Shown: positions 1 to 5,296, counted from the first letter of the stretch. The stretch: 5,296 nucleotides of DNA from JAABSX01 sp964480455 (GCA_964480455.1 CAYZQI010000234.1:1-5296); one strand, 5' to 3'. The notes: generated by a model from the sequence alone, not told the origin. Numbers and translations are program-made.

Positions 1-320
1 CGGGTATGAGGGTGAATAGTATCCTGCATCAAGTCGCGCAACGGAATCTGTAAGAGAACTACCAAAGGAATCAGCACTATAATGATATTGACAACTAGTT
101 GATGATGCTTTTTGTAAATCAAAAATTGTAGAAAAAGATAGATACCTATAAAAGTAAAATCTCCTACTGTAAACCACCACCCTAGCGGAATGATGAGATG
201 TATTATGGCTACCACTACCATAAATCCTAAACCTACCCAAATCCCATTCACCAGCACTTGGGTCTTTCTTAATATACTCAGCGGTTCATTGTGGTAATGC
301 GAAAGTAATAATTTATTCAA
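1..320 (-). CDS. Partial multi-pass membrane protein, N-terminal part only
   Basis: The minus-strand frame is open from a TAA at 324-326 to the window edge, giving about 106 residues of an incomplete protein. The first usable start is TTG at 318-320. The only in-frame ATG lies at about residue 34, inside the first membrane helix, so TTG is preferred. After a short polar N-terminus (LNKLLLSHYHNEPLSILRKT) come three hydrophobic stretches at about residues 22-46, 48-69 and 75-92, with a basic KKHH turn between the second and third. The pattern of an N-terminal LRK segment leading into successive helices recalls the membrane domains of Bacteroidota sensor kinases and cyclases. That is an impression from memory, and no catalytic domain is inside the window. 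It is transcribed divergently from the peroxidase gene, with 74 bases between the two starts. Confidence is moderate that it is a gene and low on function. Confidence 0.6.
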   Translation of the reverse strand, partial: MNKLLLSHYHNEPLSILRKTQVLVNGIWVGLGFMVVVAIIHLIIPLGWWFTVGDFTFIGIYLFLQFLIYKKHHQLVVNIIIVLIPLVVLLQIPLRDLMQDTIHPHT

Positions 321-361
321 TGCTTAATTATATTAATTCTCTTAAACAATCCTTCATTCTT

Positions 362-369
362 AAAAGTTA
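362..369 (-). promoter_or_regulatory. Weak candidate -7 box for the left-edge membrane protein
   Basis: On the minus strand this reads TAACTTTT, matching seven of eight positions of the Bacteroidota -7 consensus TAnnTTTG. It lies about 42 bases before the TTG start at 320, similar to the spacing of the better boxes elsewhere in the window. No TTTG -33 element is seen at the expected distance. Such a degenerate match can arise by chance in AT-rich DNA. Confidence 0.2.
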
Positions 370-394
370 CCCTGAAAACTAAACTATACGTAAG

Positions 395-985
395 ATGAAA
401 TCAAACTTTTTTATTTTTTATTTAATCTTTATGGTGGTTCTCACCTTGAGCTGTAATACAAAACAAATCAAAACCAAACCTGAATTAGCAAATATGGCGA
501 ATACAAGTACACAAACCTCTTTTTATGATTTTAAACTCAAATCATTGGACGGAAACGAAGAAATAGACTTCGCAAAGTACAAAGGCAAGAAAGTATTGCT
601 TGTCAATGTTGCCTCCAAATGTGGCTACACACCCCAATATACAAAGCTACAAGCACTTCACGAAAAGCATGGAGATAAAATCGTAGTGTTGGGCTTCCCT
701 GCCAATAATTTTGGGGGACAAGAACCAGGTACTGCTACGCAAATCGCAGAATTTTGTGAGAAAAACTATGGCGTAACTTTCCAAATGTTTGAGAAAATTT
801 CTGTCAAAGGGCAAGACCAGCACCCTCTCTACCAATGGCTTTCACAAAAAGACAAAAACGGCTGGAACGAACAAGCCCCCTCTTGGAATTTCTGCAAGTA
901 TTTTGTCAATGAAAATGGTGAATTAGTAAAATTCTTTGCCTCTGGTATAGACCCCATGGGTGAAGAGATTCTTTCACTTTTGTAA
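395..985 (+). CDS. Glutathione peroxidase family thiol peroxidase, predicted lipoprotein
   Basis: This 196-residue protein belongs to the GPx/BtuE family, which reduces hydrogen peroxide and organic hydroperoxides. Cysteine members of the family usually draw electrons from thioredoxin rather than glutathione. Residues 1-19 form a signal peptide ending in LTLS before Cys20, a lipobox, so the enzyme is probably lipid-anchored and faces the periplasm. A short linker leads to a thioredoxin-fold domain from about residue 42. The peroxidatic Cys76 lies in NVASKCGYTPQY. Gln109 (GGQEPG) and Trp164-Asn165 (SWNF) complete the catalytic tetrad. Cys121 in EFCEKNYGVTF is the expected resolving cysteine. 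The often-seen cysteine of GFPCNQF is Ala103 here (GFPANNF), and there is an extra Cys167 after WNF. The domain appears full length. The ATG at 395 is chosen because it yields a complete signal peptide. Family and catalytic residues are firm; the reductant and exact localisation are inferred. Confidence 0.95.
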   Translation: MKSNFFIFYLIFMVVLTLSCNTKQIKTKPELANMANTSTQTSFYDFKLKSLDGNEEIDFAKYKGKKVLLVNVASKCGYTPQYTKLQALHEKHGDKIVVLGFPANNFGGQEPGTATQIAEFCEKNYGVTFQMFEKISVKGQDQHPLYQWLSQKDKNGWNEQAPSWNFCKYFVNENGELVKFFASGIDPMGEEILSLL

Positions 986-1090
986 ATAAATCAATTTTAC
1001 TATTGTAGTCAAGGGAGTATGCTGTTGGTTCGCAGCCTTCCCTTGCAAACTATCTACCATTTACATTGCCAAAACTGCTCAACAACTTTT

Positions 1091-1228
1091 ATGAAGCAAC
1101 GTAAAAAATCTGACCTACCTCAAAAAATCTGCGCTACGTGTGGCTTACCCTTTACATGGCGAAAGAAATGGGAGAAGAATTGGGAAGAAGTGAAGTATTG
1201 CAGCGAGCGATGCCGAAGAAGTAAATAG
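1091..1228 (+). CDS. DUF2256 family small zinc-ribbon protein
   Basis: This is a 45-residue basic protein with the DUF2256 signature: a KSDLP lead-in, then KICATCGLPFTWRKKW, then EEVKYCSERCRR. The two cysteine pairs (CxxC and CxxxC) should bind one zinc ion. The molecular role of DUF2256 is not established. As I recall, its members often lie near photolyase or cryptochrome genes, but none is visible here. The same frame is open upstream to an ATG at 1019, which would give 69 residues. I chose the ATG at 1091 because family members normally begin just before the K-R-K-S-D-L-P stretch and the extra 24 residues look unrelated. No strong ribosome binding site precedes either start. It follows the peroxidase gene on the same strand after 105 bases, so co-transcription is possible but not shown. 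Confidence 0.88.
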   Translation: MKQRKKSDLPQKICATCGLPFTWRKKWEKNWEEVKYCSERCRRSK

Positions 1229-1291
1229 CCCGTACATTCATTCAATTACTTTCCCATTTTAAAACTAATTATCCTTTTTGAGAAAATAAAG

Positions 1292-1309
1292 CAAAAAATT
1301 AATTTTTTG
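1292..1309. repeat. 18-bp perfect palindrome, A/T tract type
   Basis: The sequence is CAAAAAATTAATTTTTTG, exactly self-complementary with no spacer. It lies 64 bases after the DUF2256 stop and 140 bases before the TPR start. It could be a weak terminator ending in a T tract, a bent-DNA or protein-binding site, or a chance product of AT-rich DNA. As an RNA hairpin it would be weak, having almost no G-C pairs and needing to open its centre into a loop. Confidence 0.4.
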
Positions 1310-1386
1310 GCATATACCTTATGTGCTGATAATGAGCAACTTACAACTCTGGTAATTTGTAAAATAACATAAAAACTTACTTGGTA

Positions 1387-1394
1387 TACTTTTA
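1387..1394 (+). promoter_or_regulatory. Candidate -7 box for the TPR gene
   Basis: TACTTTTA matches seven of eight positions of TAnnTTTG. It would place a transcript start near 1400 and a leader of about 50 bases that contains the whole inverted repeat at 1404-1434. A TTTG lies at 1356-1359, but the 27-base gap is longer than the roughly 19 bases usual for a -33 element. A second near-match, TAATTTGT at 1353-1360, is an alternative. Confidence 0.25.
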
Positions 1395-1403
1395 GAAATA
1401 GAA

Positions 1404-1434
1404 TGAGTAAGAGATACACAAAAATACTTACTCA
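1404..1434 (+). repeat. 8-bp inverted repeat in the leader of the TPR gene
   Basis: TGAGTAAG (1404-1411) is the exact reverse complement of CTTACTCA (1427-1434), separated by 15 bases. The right arm ends 15 bases before the ATG at 1450. A further CTTACT copy in direct orientation lies at 1376-1381. It could form a leader hairpin near the translation start or be a dyad operator. A chance occurrence is possible. Confidence 0.4.
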
Positions 1435-1449
1435 AACTAATATCTAACA

Positions 1450-2274
1450 ATGAAAAATATCAAGCAATACCTCCACATTACTTTCATCTTAGGAAGCCTA
1501 CTGAGTTTCGCTTTTTTCCAAGCAAAAGCACAGAGCGCACAAGAGAGCTATCAATTAGCAAACCAAGCCTTTCACCAACAAAATTACACTGTAGCACTCA
1601 ATCACTACAAACAAGCCATCAAGAAAGACCCCCAATTTGCACCCGCTTACCATAACTTAGGCAGTGTCCAATACTTGATGAATGACTACCCCAATGCACT
1701 AGAAAATTATAGCCAGGCTATTGCCCTTAACCCCAATGAGGCCGAACCCTATGCAAGCCGTGGCGCATTGTATTTTGGATTGAGAAAATACAACCAAGCC
1801 TTAGAAGATTTTGAAAAAGCCCTTGGTATCAACCCTGCATTGGTAAGCGTGCGCTATATGCTAGGTCAGGTCTATGAAGCAACACATAATATAGAGCAGG
1901 CTTGTCAAGAGTGGCAACAAGCCGCCACACATGGGCACGAACTTGCACGCCAAAAAATTATTCAATATTGTGGTAACGAAATAGGGAAAAGCACGCTGCA
2001 AAGTGAGGCTTCTATGGATACACAGCTTACTACTGCTTTAAAATACATTACACAAGGCGAGCAGAAAATGGAGCAGAGAAAATATCAAGAAGCTATCCAG
2101 CATTTTGACCAGGCTCTCCGTACTATGCCTGATTTGGGAAAGGCTTATTTTGGCAGAGCTTCTGCAAAATTTGCCCTAGGTAAGCAAGAAGAAGCTTGTG
2201 CCGACTGGCGATTAGCCCTCAAAAATGGTTTCCAAGCTGCTGCCGAAATGCTAGAACTAGGCTGTGGCGAATAA
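1450..2274 (+). CDS. Exported tetratricopeptide-repeat (TPR) protein
   Basis: A 274-residue protein made of helical TPR repeats, which act as protein-protein interaction scaffolds. No enzymatic domain is seen. Residues 1-27 form a signal peptide (basic MKNIK, hydrophobic core, AKA before Gln28), so the mature protein is probably periplasmic or outside the inner membrane; there is no lipobox. TPR units lie at about 32-63, 64-97, 98-131 and 132-165, then after a polar linker (about 177-193) at 194-227 and 228-260. Canonical positions are visible, such as AYHNLGSVQYLMNDYPNALE and YASRGALYFGLRKYNQALED. Both halves end in the same Sel1-like motif: ACQEWQQAATHG followed by YCG at 151-175, and ACADWRLALKNG followed by GCG at 249-273. 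The gene stands alone between a long leader region and a strong terminator. The fold is certain, but the partner and pathway cannot be read from the sequence. Confidence 0.93.
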   Translation: MKNIKQYLHITFILGSLLSFAFFQAKAQSAQESYQLANQAFHQQNYTVALNHYKQAIKKDPQFAPAYHNLGSVQYLMNDYPNALENYSQAIALNPNEAEPYASRGALYFGLRKYNQALEDFEKALGINPALVSVRYMLGQVYEATHNIEQACQEWQQAATHGHELARQKIIQYCGNEIGKSTLQSEASMDTQLTTALKYITQGEQKMEQRKYQEAIQHFDQALRTMPDLGKAYFGRASAKFALGKQEEACADWRLALKNGFQAAAEMLELGCGE

Positions 2275-2325
2275 AACAAAAAAATGTATTTGAAAAATAA
2301 TAGATATTTTAAGTGAAGCAATTTG

Positions 2326-2358
2326 AAATTTGCCAACTTTGCAAAAGTTGGCAAATTT
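2326..2358 (+). terminator. Rho-independent terminator after the TPR gene
   Basis: AAATTTGCCAACTTT (2326-2340) pairs perfectly with AAAGTTGGCAAATTT (2344-2358) around a three-base GCA loop, giving a 15-bp stem. The T run continues to TTTTGTTTG. It starts 51 bases after the TPR stop and ends 36 bases before the gltX promoter box, so it should insulate the two genes. The arm flanks are A/T on both sides, so some activity on the minus strand is possible. Confidence 0.85.
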
Positions 2359-2393
2359 TGTTTGTAAGCCCTCTAACTGCCATACATAATGTG

Positions 2394-2401
2394 TAAATTT
2401 G
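2394..2401 (+). promoter_or_regulatory. -7 promoter box for gltX
   Basis: TAAATTTG is an exact match to the Bacteroidota -7 consensus TAnnTTTG. It ends 37 bases before the gltX ATG, predicting a leader of about 30 bases. It lies just after the terminator, where a new promoter is needed. No clear TTTG -33 element is seen at the usual spacing; the nearest, at 2361-2364, is about 29 bases away. Confidence 0.5.
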
Positions 2402-2438
2402 CAATAGCAATTGTTTATCAACAAACAAAAAATAACCT

Positions 2439-3992
2439 ATGACGCAACAAGTAAGGGTTCGTTTTGCACCAAGTCCCACAGGTGCGCTACACATCGGAGG
2501 TGTAAGAACTGCATTGTATAACTATCTTTTTGCTAAGCAACACCAAGGTACTTTCATACTTCGTATTGAAGATACTGACCAAAATAGGTATGTAGCAGGC
2601 GCAGAAAAATATATTTTTGAAGCCCTGAATTGGTTTGGACTCACTCCCGAAGAGTCGCCCGAAATAGGAGGGGACTTTGCACCCTACAGGCAGTCAGAAC
2701 GCAAAGAAATCTATGCACAATACGCCCTCCAAATGGTACAAGAAGGCAAAGCTTATTATGCTTTTGATACAAAAGAGGAAATAGAGGCACTCAAAACGCG
2801 ACTGGAACAAGCAAAAGCCAGCCAAATTTCCTATAATGCCATCACACGCCTACAAATGACCAACTCGCTCACACTACCCGAAGACGAGGTAAAGGCTAGA
2901 ATTGAGCGCGGCGACCCTTACGTAATCCGTATTAAAATCCCTCCCAAAGAGGAAATTCGCTTTCAAGATATGGTGATGGGTTGGGTAAAAGCCCACTCCT
3001 CTACCCTCGATGACAAGGTCTTGCTCAAAGAAGATGGCTTGCCTACCTATCACCTTGCCAATGTGGTAGATGATTATTTAATGAAGATTACGCACGTCAT
3101 CAGGGGCAAAGAGTGGCTTCCTTCGGCTTATTTGCACGTACTCTTGTATGAGTTTTTGGGCTGGAAAGATGCCATGCCTCAGTTTGCACACTTGCCGCTA
3201 TTGCTCAAGCCCAATGGCAAAGGCAAACTCAGCAAGCGCGATGGTTTGGCATTAGGGATTCCTATTTTTCCGTTGGCTTGGCAAGATACTGATGAAAAAA
3301 CAGGCTCTCCCCAAGACCTACAAGGCTTCCGAGAAGATGGCTTTCTGCCTGATGCAGTGCTTAATTTTTTGGCTTTCTTGGGCTGGAATCCTGGCACTGA
3401 GCAAGAATTGTTCAGTATAGAAGAGCTAATAACAAGTTTTGATTTGGGGCGTGTGGTGAAATCTGATGCCATTTTTGATTTTGACAAAGCCAAGTGGTTT
3501 AATCAGCAATACCTCAAGAAGACTGATGAAAAAACCTTGGGTAAACTCCTCCAAGAAGAAATCAAGAAAAGAGCTGTTCAAACTGAAATCACCGAAGAAA
3601 AACTCGTTCAAATTGCTTCTCTGATGAAAGAACGCATTACTTTTTTGAATGATATACTCAATGATGGCTACTATTTCTTTGAAAAGCCTAGAAGCTATGA
3701 TGACAAAACAGTGAAAAAAAGATGGAATGTAGATGCAGCAAGCTTTATCAAAGGACTTCACCAGGCCCTGGTTGCTTACAATGAAGCATGGAATAGCCAA
3801 AATTTACACGATTTTATTCAAAATTATCTCGATGAAAATTCACTCAAATTTGGCAATACTATCTCTGCCCTAAGACTAGCAGTTACTGGAGAGGGCGGTG
3901 GCCCCGACCTCATGGGCATTATGGATGTTTTGGGCAAACAAGAAGTGCTCTCACGCTTAGAGGCAATACTTCTGGCTTTGCCAACTGAATAG
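2439..3992 (+). CDS. gltX: Glutamyl-tRNA synthetase
   Basis: A 517-residue class I aminoacyl-tRNA synthetase that charges tRNA-Glu with glutamate in the cytoplasm using ATP. The Rossmann-fold catalytic domain opens with RFAPSPTGALHIGGVRTALY; the HIGH-type motif is HIGG at 18-21, followed by RIEDTDQNR at 42-50. The KMSKS-type loop is KLSKR at 263-267. Residues 108 and 110 (AYYAFD) are Ala and Asp where the E. coli enzyme has zinc-binding cysteines, so this is a zinc-free form. A segment after KLSKRDG (about 270-298, including FPLAWQD) is an insertion I associate with Bacteroidota GltX. The helical anticodon-binding part runs from about 345 to the end, closing with LRLAVTGEGGGPDLMGIMDVLG. Length is close to the family's usual size. 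The ATG at 2439 sits a few residues before the conserved core, as expected. Whether the enzyme also mischarges tRNA-Gln cannot be judged from this window. Confidence 0.98.
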   Translation: MTQQVRVRFAPSPTGALHIGGVRTALYNYLFAKQHQGTFILRIEDTDQNRYVAGAEKYIFEALNWFGLTPEESPEIGGDFAPYRQSERKEIYAQYALQMVQEGKAYYAFDTKEEIEALKTRLEQAKASQISYNAITRLQMTNSLTLPEDEVKARIERGDPYVIRIKIPPKEEIRFQDMVMGWVKAHSSTLDDKVLLKEDGLPTYHLANVVDDYLMKITHVIRGKEWLPSAYLHVLLYEFLGWKDAMPQFAHLPLLLKPNGKGKLSKRDGLALGIPIFPLAWQDTDEKTGSPQDLQGFREDGFLPDAVLNFLAFLGWNPGTEQELFSIEELITSFDLGRVVKSDAIFDFDKAKWFNQQYLKKTDEKTLGKLLQEEIKKRAVQTEITEEKLVQIASLMKERITFLNDILNDGYYFFEKPRSYDDKTVKKRWNVDAASFIKGLHQALVAYNEAWNSQNLHDFIQNYLDENSLKFGNTISALRLAVTGEGGGPDLMGIMDVLGKQEVLSRLEAILLALPTE

Positions 3993-3999
3993 TTCTCAA

Positions 4000-4036
4000 A
4001 AAAAACAGGCTTTGCAATATGCAAAGCCTGTTTTTT
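4000..4036. terminator. Bidirectional terminator between convergent genes
   Basis: Bases 4000-4016 and 4020-4036 form a perfect 17-bp stem with a three-base ATA loop. The core is ACAGGCTTTGCA paired with TGCAAAGCCTGT. It is flanked by an A tract on the left and a T tract on the right, so it reads as a rho-independent terminator on both strands. It lies 8 bases after the gltX stop and 35 bases past the stop of the convergent DUF2911 gene, and probably serves both. Confidence 0.9.
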
Positions 4037-4071
4037 ATTTAATCACTAAAAATTAGCTATCAAGAAAGCAA

Positions 4072-4932
4072 TTATTTTTTCTTTGCTGACCATTCTTTGA
4101 TAGAAACTTCGTTCATTTTTACATATTCATCATTGCCTGCTTCTTTGGCTAGGTCAAGTGATTGCTGGGCAGCTTTGATTGCCTCGTCTTTTTTGCCCAA
4201 ATCGCCTAAAATTAAGGCTTTCAAACGGATTTGCCAGTACCTTGGGTTTTCACCAGCAGTGGCTTTGTTTACATACTCTAGAGCCTTGTTAAGGTCTTTA
4301 CCAGTAGCGTGGTAGTAAGAGGCAGCCGCATAATAATCAGCTTGGCTAGGGCCTGCCATTATTTGGTCTATGTTTGCCATTACTTTTTTATCTACTTCTA
4401 CTTCAAAAGATACGTGTGCAGCCGTATTTTCCCAAGAGAATACAAGGTCTGCACCTTCCATTTTGATATTATTGATATCTACAGTAAAAGTTTCTATTGC
4501 GTTATTCAATTTCATTATCTTAGCTTGGGCTATCAGCGTAGGAGTTTCTTTTACATAGCTAGGCCAACTTGCGCTGTTGTAAGGGTAAAAATGTACTGCC
4601 CATTTATCTGCCTCAGGAATAGATAGGATAGCATAAGCACCTTTTTTGAGGTCTTGCCCTCCAATCTTTACATCATCAGAGAACGTGATTTTGGTAGCTG
4701 CATTAGCACCTGTGCGCCATACTTTGCCAAAAGGCACTAATCCATCAGCGGCAAAAACTACTCTACCTTTTGCAGAGGGGCGTGCATACTCAATGCTTAC
4801 CTCAGTAAGTCCTACGGTTACGCTAGTTTTGGCACTTACACTAGGGGCAGGTGTTCGGATTTGCCCTATGGCATCATTGACTAAGAACAAGGCAATCAAT
4901 AAGCCTATAAATTGAAATGATAACTTTTTCAT
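4072..4932 (-). CDS. Exported DUF2911 protein with C-terminal TPR-like helices
   Basis: A 286-residue protein whose N-terminal half matches DUF2911, a beta-rich domain of unknown function common in Bacteroidota. Residues 1-23 form a signal peptide (MKKLSFQ, hydrophobic core, AIG before Gln24) and there is no lipobox cysteine, so a periplasmic location is likely. DUF2911 spans about residues 27-175. Hallmarks are IEYARPSAKGRVVF (47-60), LVPFGKVWRTGANAATKI (65-82), KKGAYAILSIP (96-106) and a late FSWENT (165-170). After it, residues 199-265 are predicted amphipathic helices resembling two TPR units: YYAAASYYHATGKDLNKALE, then a helix pair ending in GKKDEAIKAAQQSLDLAKEA. The ATG at 4932 gives the complete signal peptide. 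It converges with gltX and has its own promoter box upstream. Family assignment is strong. The biological role is unknown, and the C-terminal helices suggest a binding function by inference only. Confidence 0.93.
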   Translation of the reverse strand: MKKLSFQFIGLLIALFLVNDAIGQIRTPAPSVSAKTSVTVGLTEVSIEYARPSAKGRVVFAADGLVPFGKVWRTGANAATKITFSDDVKIGGQDLKKGAYAILSIPEADKWAVHFYPYNSASWPSYVKETPTLIAQAKIMKLNNAIETFTVDINNIKMEGADLVFSWENTAAHVSFEVEVDKKVMANIDQIMAGPSQADYYAAASYYHATGKDLNKALEYVNKATAGENPRYWQIRLKALILGDLGKKDEAIKAAQQSLDLAKEAGNDEYVKMNEVSIKEWSAKKK

Positions 4933-4977
4933 GTTTGTTGTTGTATTCAGTTAAAAAAAATCGTTACTTATCTGCTA

Positions 4978-4985
4978 CAAAATTA
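4978..4985 (-). promoter_or_regulatory. -7 promoter box for the DUF2911 gene
   Basis: Read on the minus strand this is TAATTTTG, an exact match to TAnnTTTG. It lies 45 bases before the ATG at 4932, predicting a leader of roughly 35-40 bases. No good TTTG -33 element is found at standard spacing; a TTG lies about 29 bases further upstream. Confidence 0.5.
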
Positions 4986-5151
4986 CTATGAAAAAGTGAT
5001 TGGAGTAAAATTGCCAAGGATTTTCACATTTCGATAACCCATTTGTTAGCTACACCCACAACCCCTCGAGAGTTGCCTGCTCAAATGCTGACACCTTAGA
5101 AAATTGTATTATTCTCTGAGATTTATGTAAGTCTTTAAATACACTCCCATT

Positions 5152-5159
5152 TACCTTTG
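5152..5159 (+). promoter_or_regulatory. -7 promoter box for the right-edge gene
   Basis: TACCTTTG is an exact match to TAnnTTTG and ends 33 bases before the ATG at 5193, the same geometry as the gltX box. This supports 5193 as a real gene start. A clear -33 element is not seen. Confidence 0.5.
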
Positions 5160-5192
5160 CTGATGTTATTCATCAATTTTTAAAAAAAGCAA

Positions 5193-5296
5193 ATGGTTAT
5201 CTCAATTATCATTGGAATTATTGTCACAGTATTGCTCATACTACTTGGGCGTACAGCCAAAGAAAAACTTGTCATTTCTAGAGAGGTTAAACCTTC
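5193..5296 (+). CDS. Partial membrane-anchored protein, N-terminus only
   Basis: The frame starts with ATG at 5193 and stays open to the window edge, giving 34 residues of an incomplete protein. Residues 2-19 are a single strongly hydrophobic helix (VISIIIGIIVTVLLILLG), followed by a basic segment, RTAKEKLVISREVKP. The A-rich leader and the -7 box at 5152-5159 support the start. A short membrane helix followed by a basic I-x-R-E strand is how many Bacteroidota SRPBCC (polyketide cyclase-like) proteins begin. With so few residues this is only a guess, and other single-helix membrane proteins fit equally well. Confidence 0.6.
   Translation, partial: MVISIIIGIIVTVLLILLGRTAKEKLVISREVKP

Larger units (their letters stand above)
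1229..1449. other. AT-rich intergenic region upstream of the TPR gene
   Basis: About 220 bases without a credible gene on either strand. It holds an 18-bp perfect palindrome (1292-1309), a degenerate promoter-like box (1387-1394) and an 8-bp inverted repeat just before the TPR start (1404-1434), listed separately. No clear terminator for the DUF2256 gene is seen, unless the palindrome acts as one. Confidence 0.6.
4933..5192. other. Divergent intergenic region
   Basis: About 260 bases between the DUF2911 start and the right-edge gene, holding a promoter box for each direction (listed separately). A patch at about 5050-5097 is visibly richer in G and C than the rest. On the minus strand it is open as a frame of about 38 codons ending in TAG, with no ATG start and no recognisable family. 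I see no RNA gene or strong hairpin. Confidence 0.5.

Noticed and set aside
647..835. 62-codon minus-strand frame inside the peroxidase gene
   Set aside because: It is antisense to the catalytic core of a clear GPx and has no family resemblance.
982..1000. Possible hairpin GTAAA...TTTAC after the peroxidase stop
   Set aside because: The arms are only about five base pairs, almost all A-T, so it would not be a stable terminator.
998..1069. Promoter-like boxes TACTATTG (998) and TACATTGC (1062) before the DUF2256 gene
   Set aside because: They deviate from TAnnTTTG at one or two key positions and have no supporting -33 element, so they are not distinguishable from chance.
2145..2494. Two minus-strand frames of 61-69 codons between the TPR gene and gltX
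   Set aside because: They cross the terminator hairpin, overlap both genes and lack plausible protein features.
3179..3800. Long minus-strand open frames (104 and 124 codons) opposite gltX
   Set aside because: They lie entirely within the strongly conserved gltX coding sequence, show no recognisable domain, and have low-complexity Ser/Lys/Phe-rich translations typical of antisense shadows.
4097..4915. Plus-strand open frames of 62-105 codons opposite the DUF2911 gene
   Set aside because: They are antisense to a well-supported gene, overlap one another in different frames and match no known family.
1..5296. Tandem direct repeats, CRISPR-like arrays, tRNA cloverleafs or insertion-sequence ends
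   Set aside because: None were seen on reading both strands; the only notable repeats are the hairpins and dyads listed.

Overview
The window looks like an ordinary chromosomal stretch from a Bacteroidota bacterium, most likely a Cytophagales-type environmental species. Four things point there. The DNA is AT-rich. Start codons are preceded by A-rich leaders without convincing Shine-Dalgarno sequences. Three intergenic regions carry exact matches to the Bacteroidota -7 promoter box TAnnTTTG about 30-45 bases before a start codon. The protein families are typical of the phylum: a lipoprotein glutathione peroxidase, a DUF2911 protein, a secreted TPR protein, and a glutamyl-tRNA synthetase with the phylum's catalytic-domain insertion. 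The genus is not determined.

Layout, left to right. Positions 1-320 hold the N-terminal part of a multi-pass membrane protein on the minus strand that runs off the left edge. It starts at TTG rather than ATG. A thiol peroxidase of the GPx family (395-985, +) is followed by a very small DUF2256 zinc-ribbon gene (1091-1228, +). A non-coding stretch of about 220 bases with a palindrome and an inverted repeat leads to a secreted TPR-repeat protein (1450-2274, +), which ends at a strong hairpin terminator (2326-2358). gltX (2439-3992, +) follows behind its own promoter. A 17-bp hairpin (4000-4036) separates it from the convergent DUF2911 gene (4072-4932, -). A divergent intergenic region with a promoter box for each direction leads to a final + strand gene that begins at 5193 and is cut by the right edge; its visible part is a membrane anchor.

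The genes do not form an obvious pathway. Terminators and separate promoter boxes indicate mostly single-gene transcription units. Only the peroxidase and the DUF2256 gene might be co-transcribed, and the 105-base gap makes that uncertain. Common themes are the cell envelope (a lipoprotein, two exported proteins, two membrane proteins) and TPR or TPR-like helices in two of the exported proteins. I found no rRNA, tRNA, CRISPR array, insertion sequence or phage gene, and no convincing previously undescribed system. The points worth a second look are small: the domain combination in the DUF2911 protein, the duplicated module in the TPR protein, the start of the DUF2256 gene, and the upstream region of the TPR gene.
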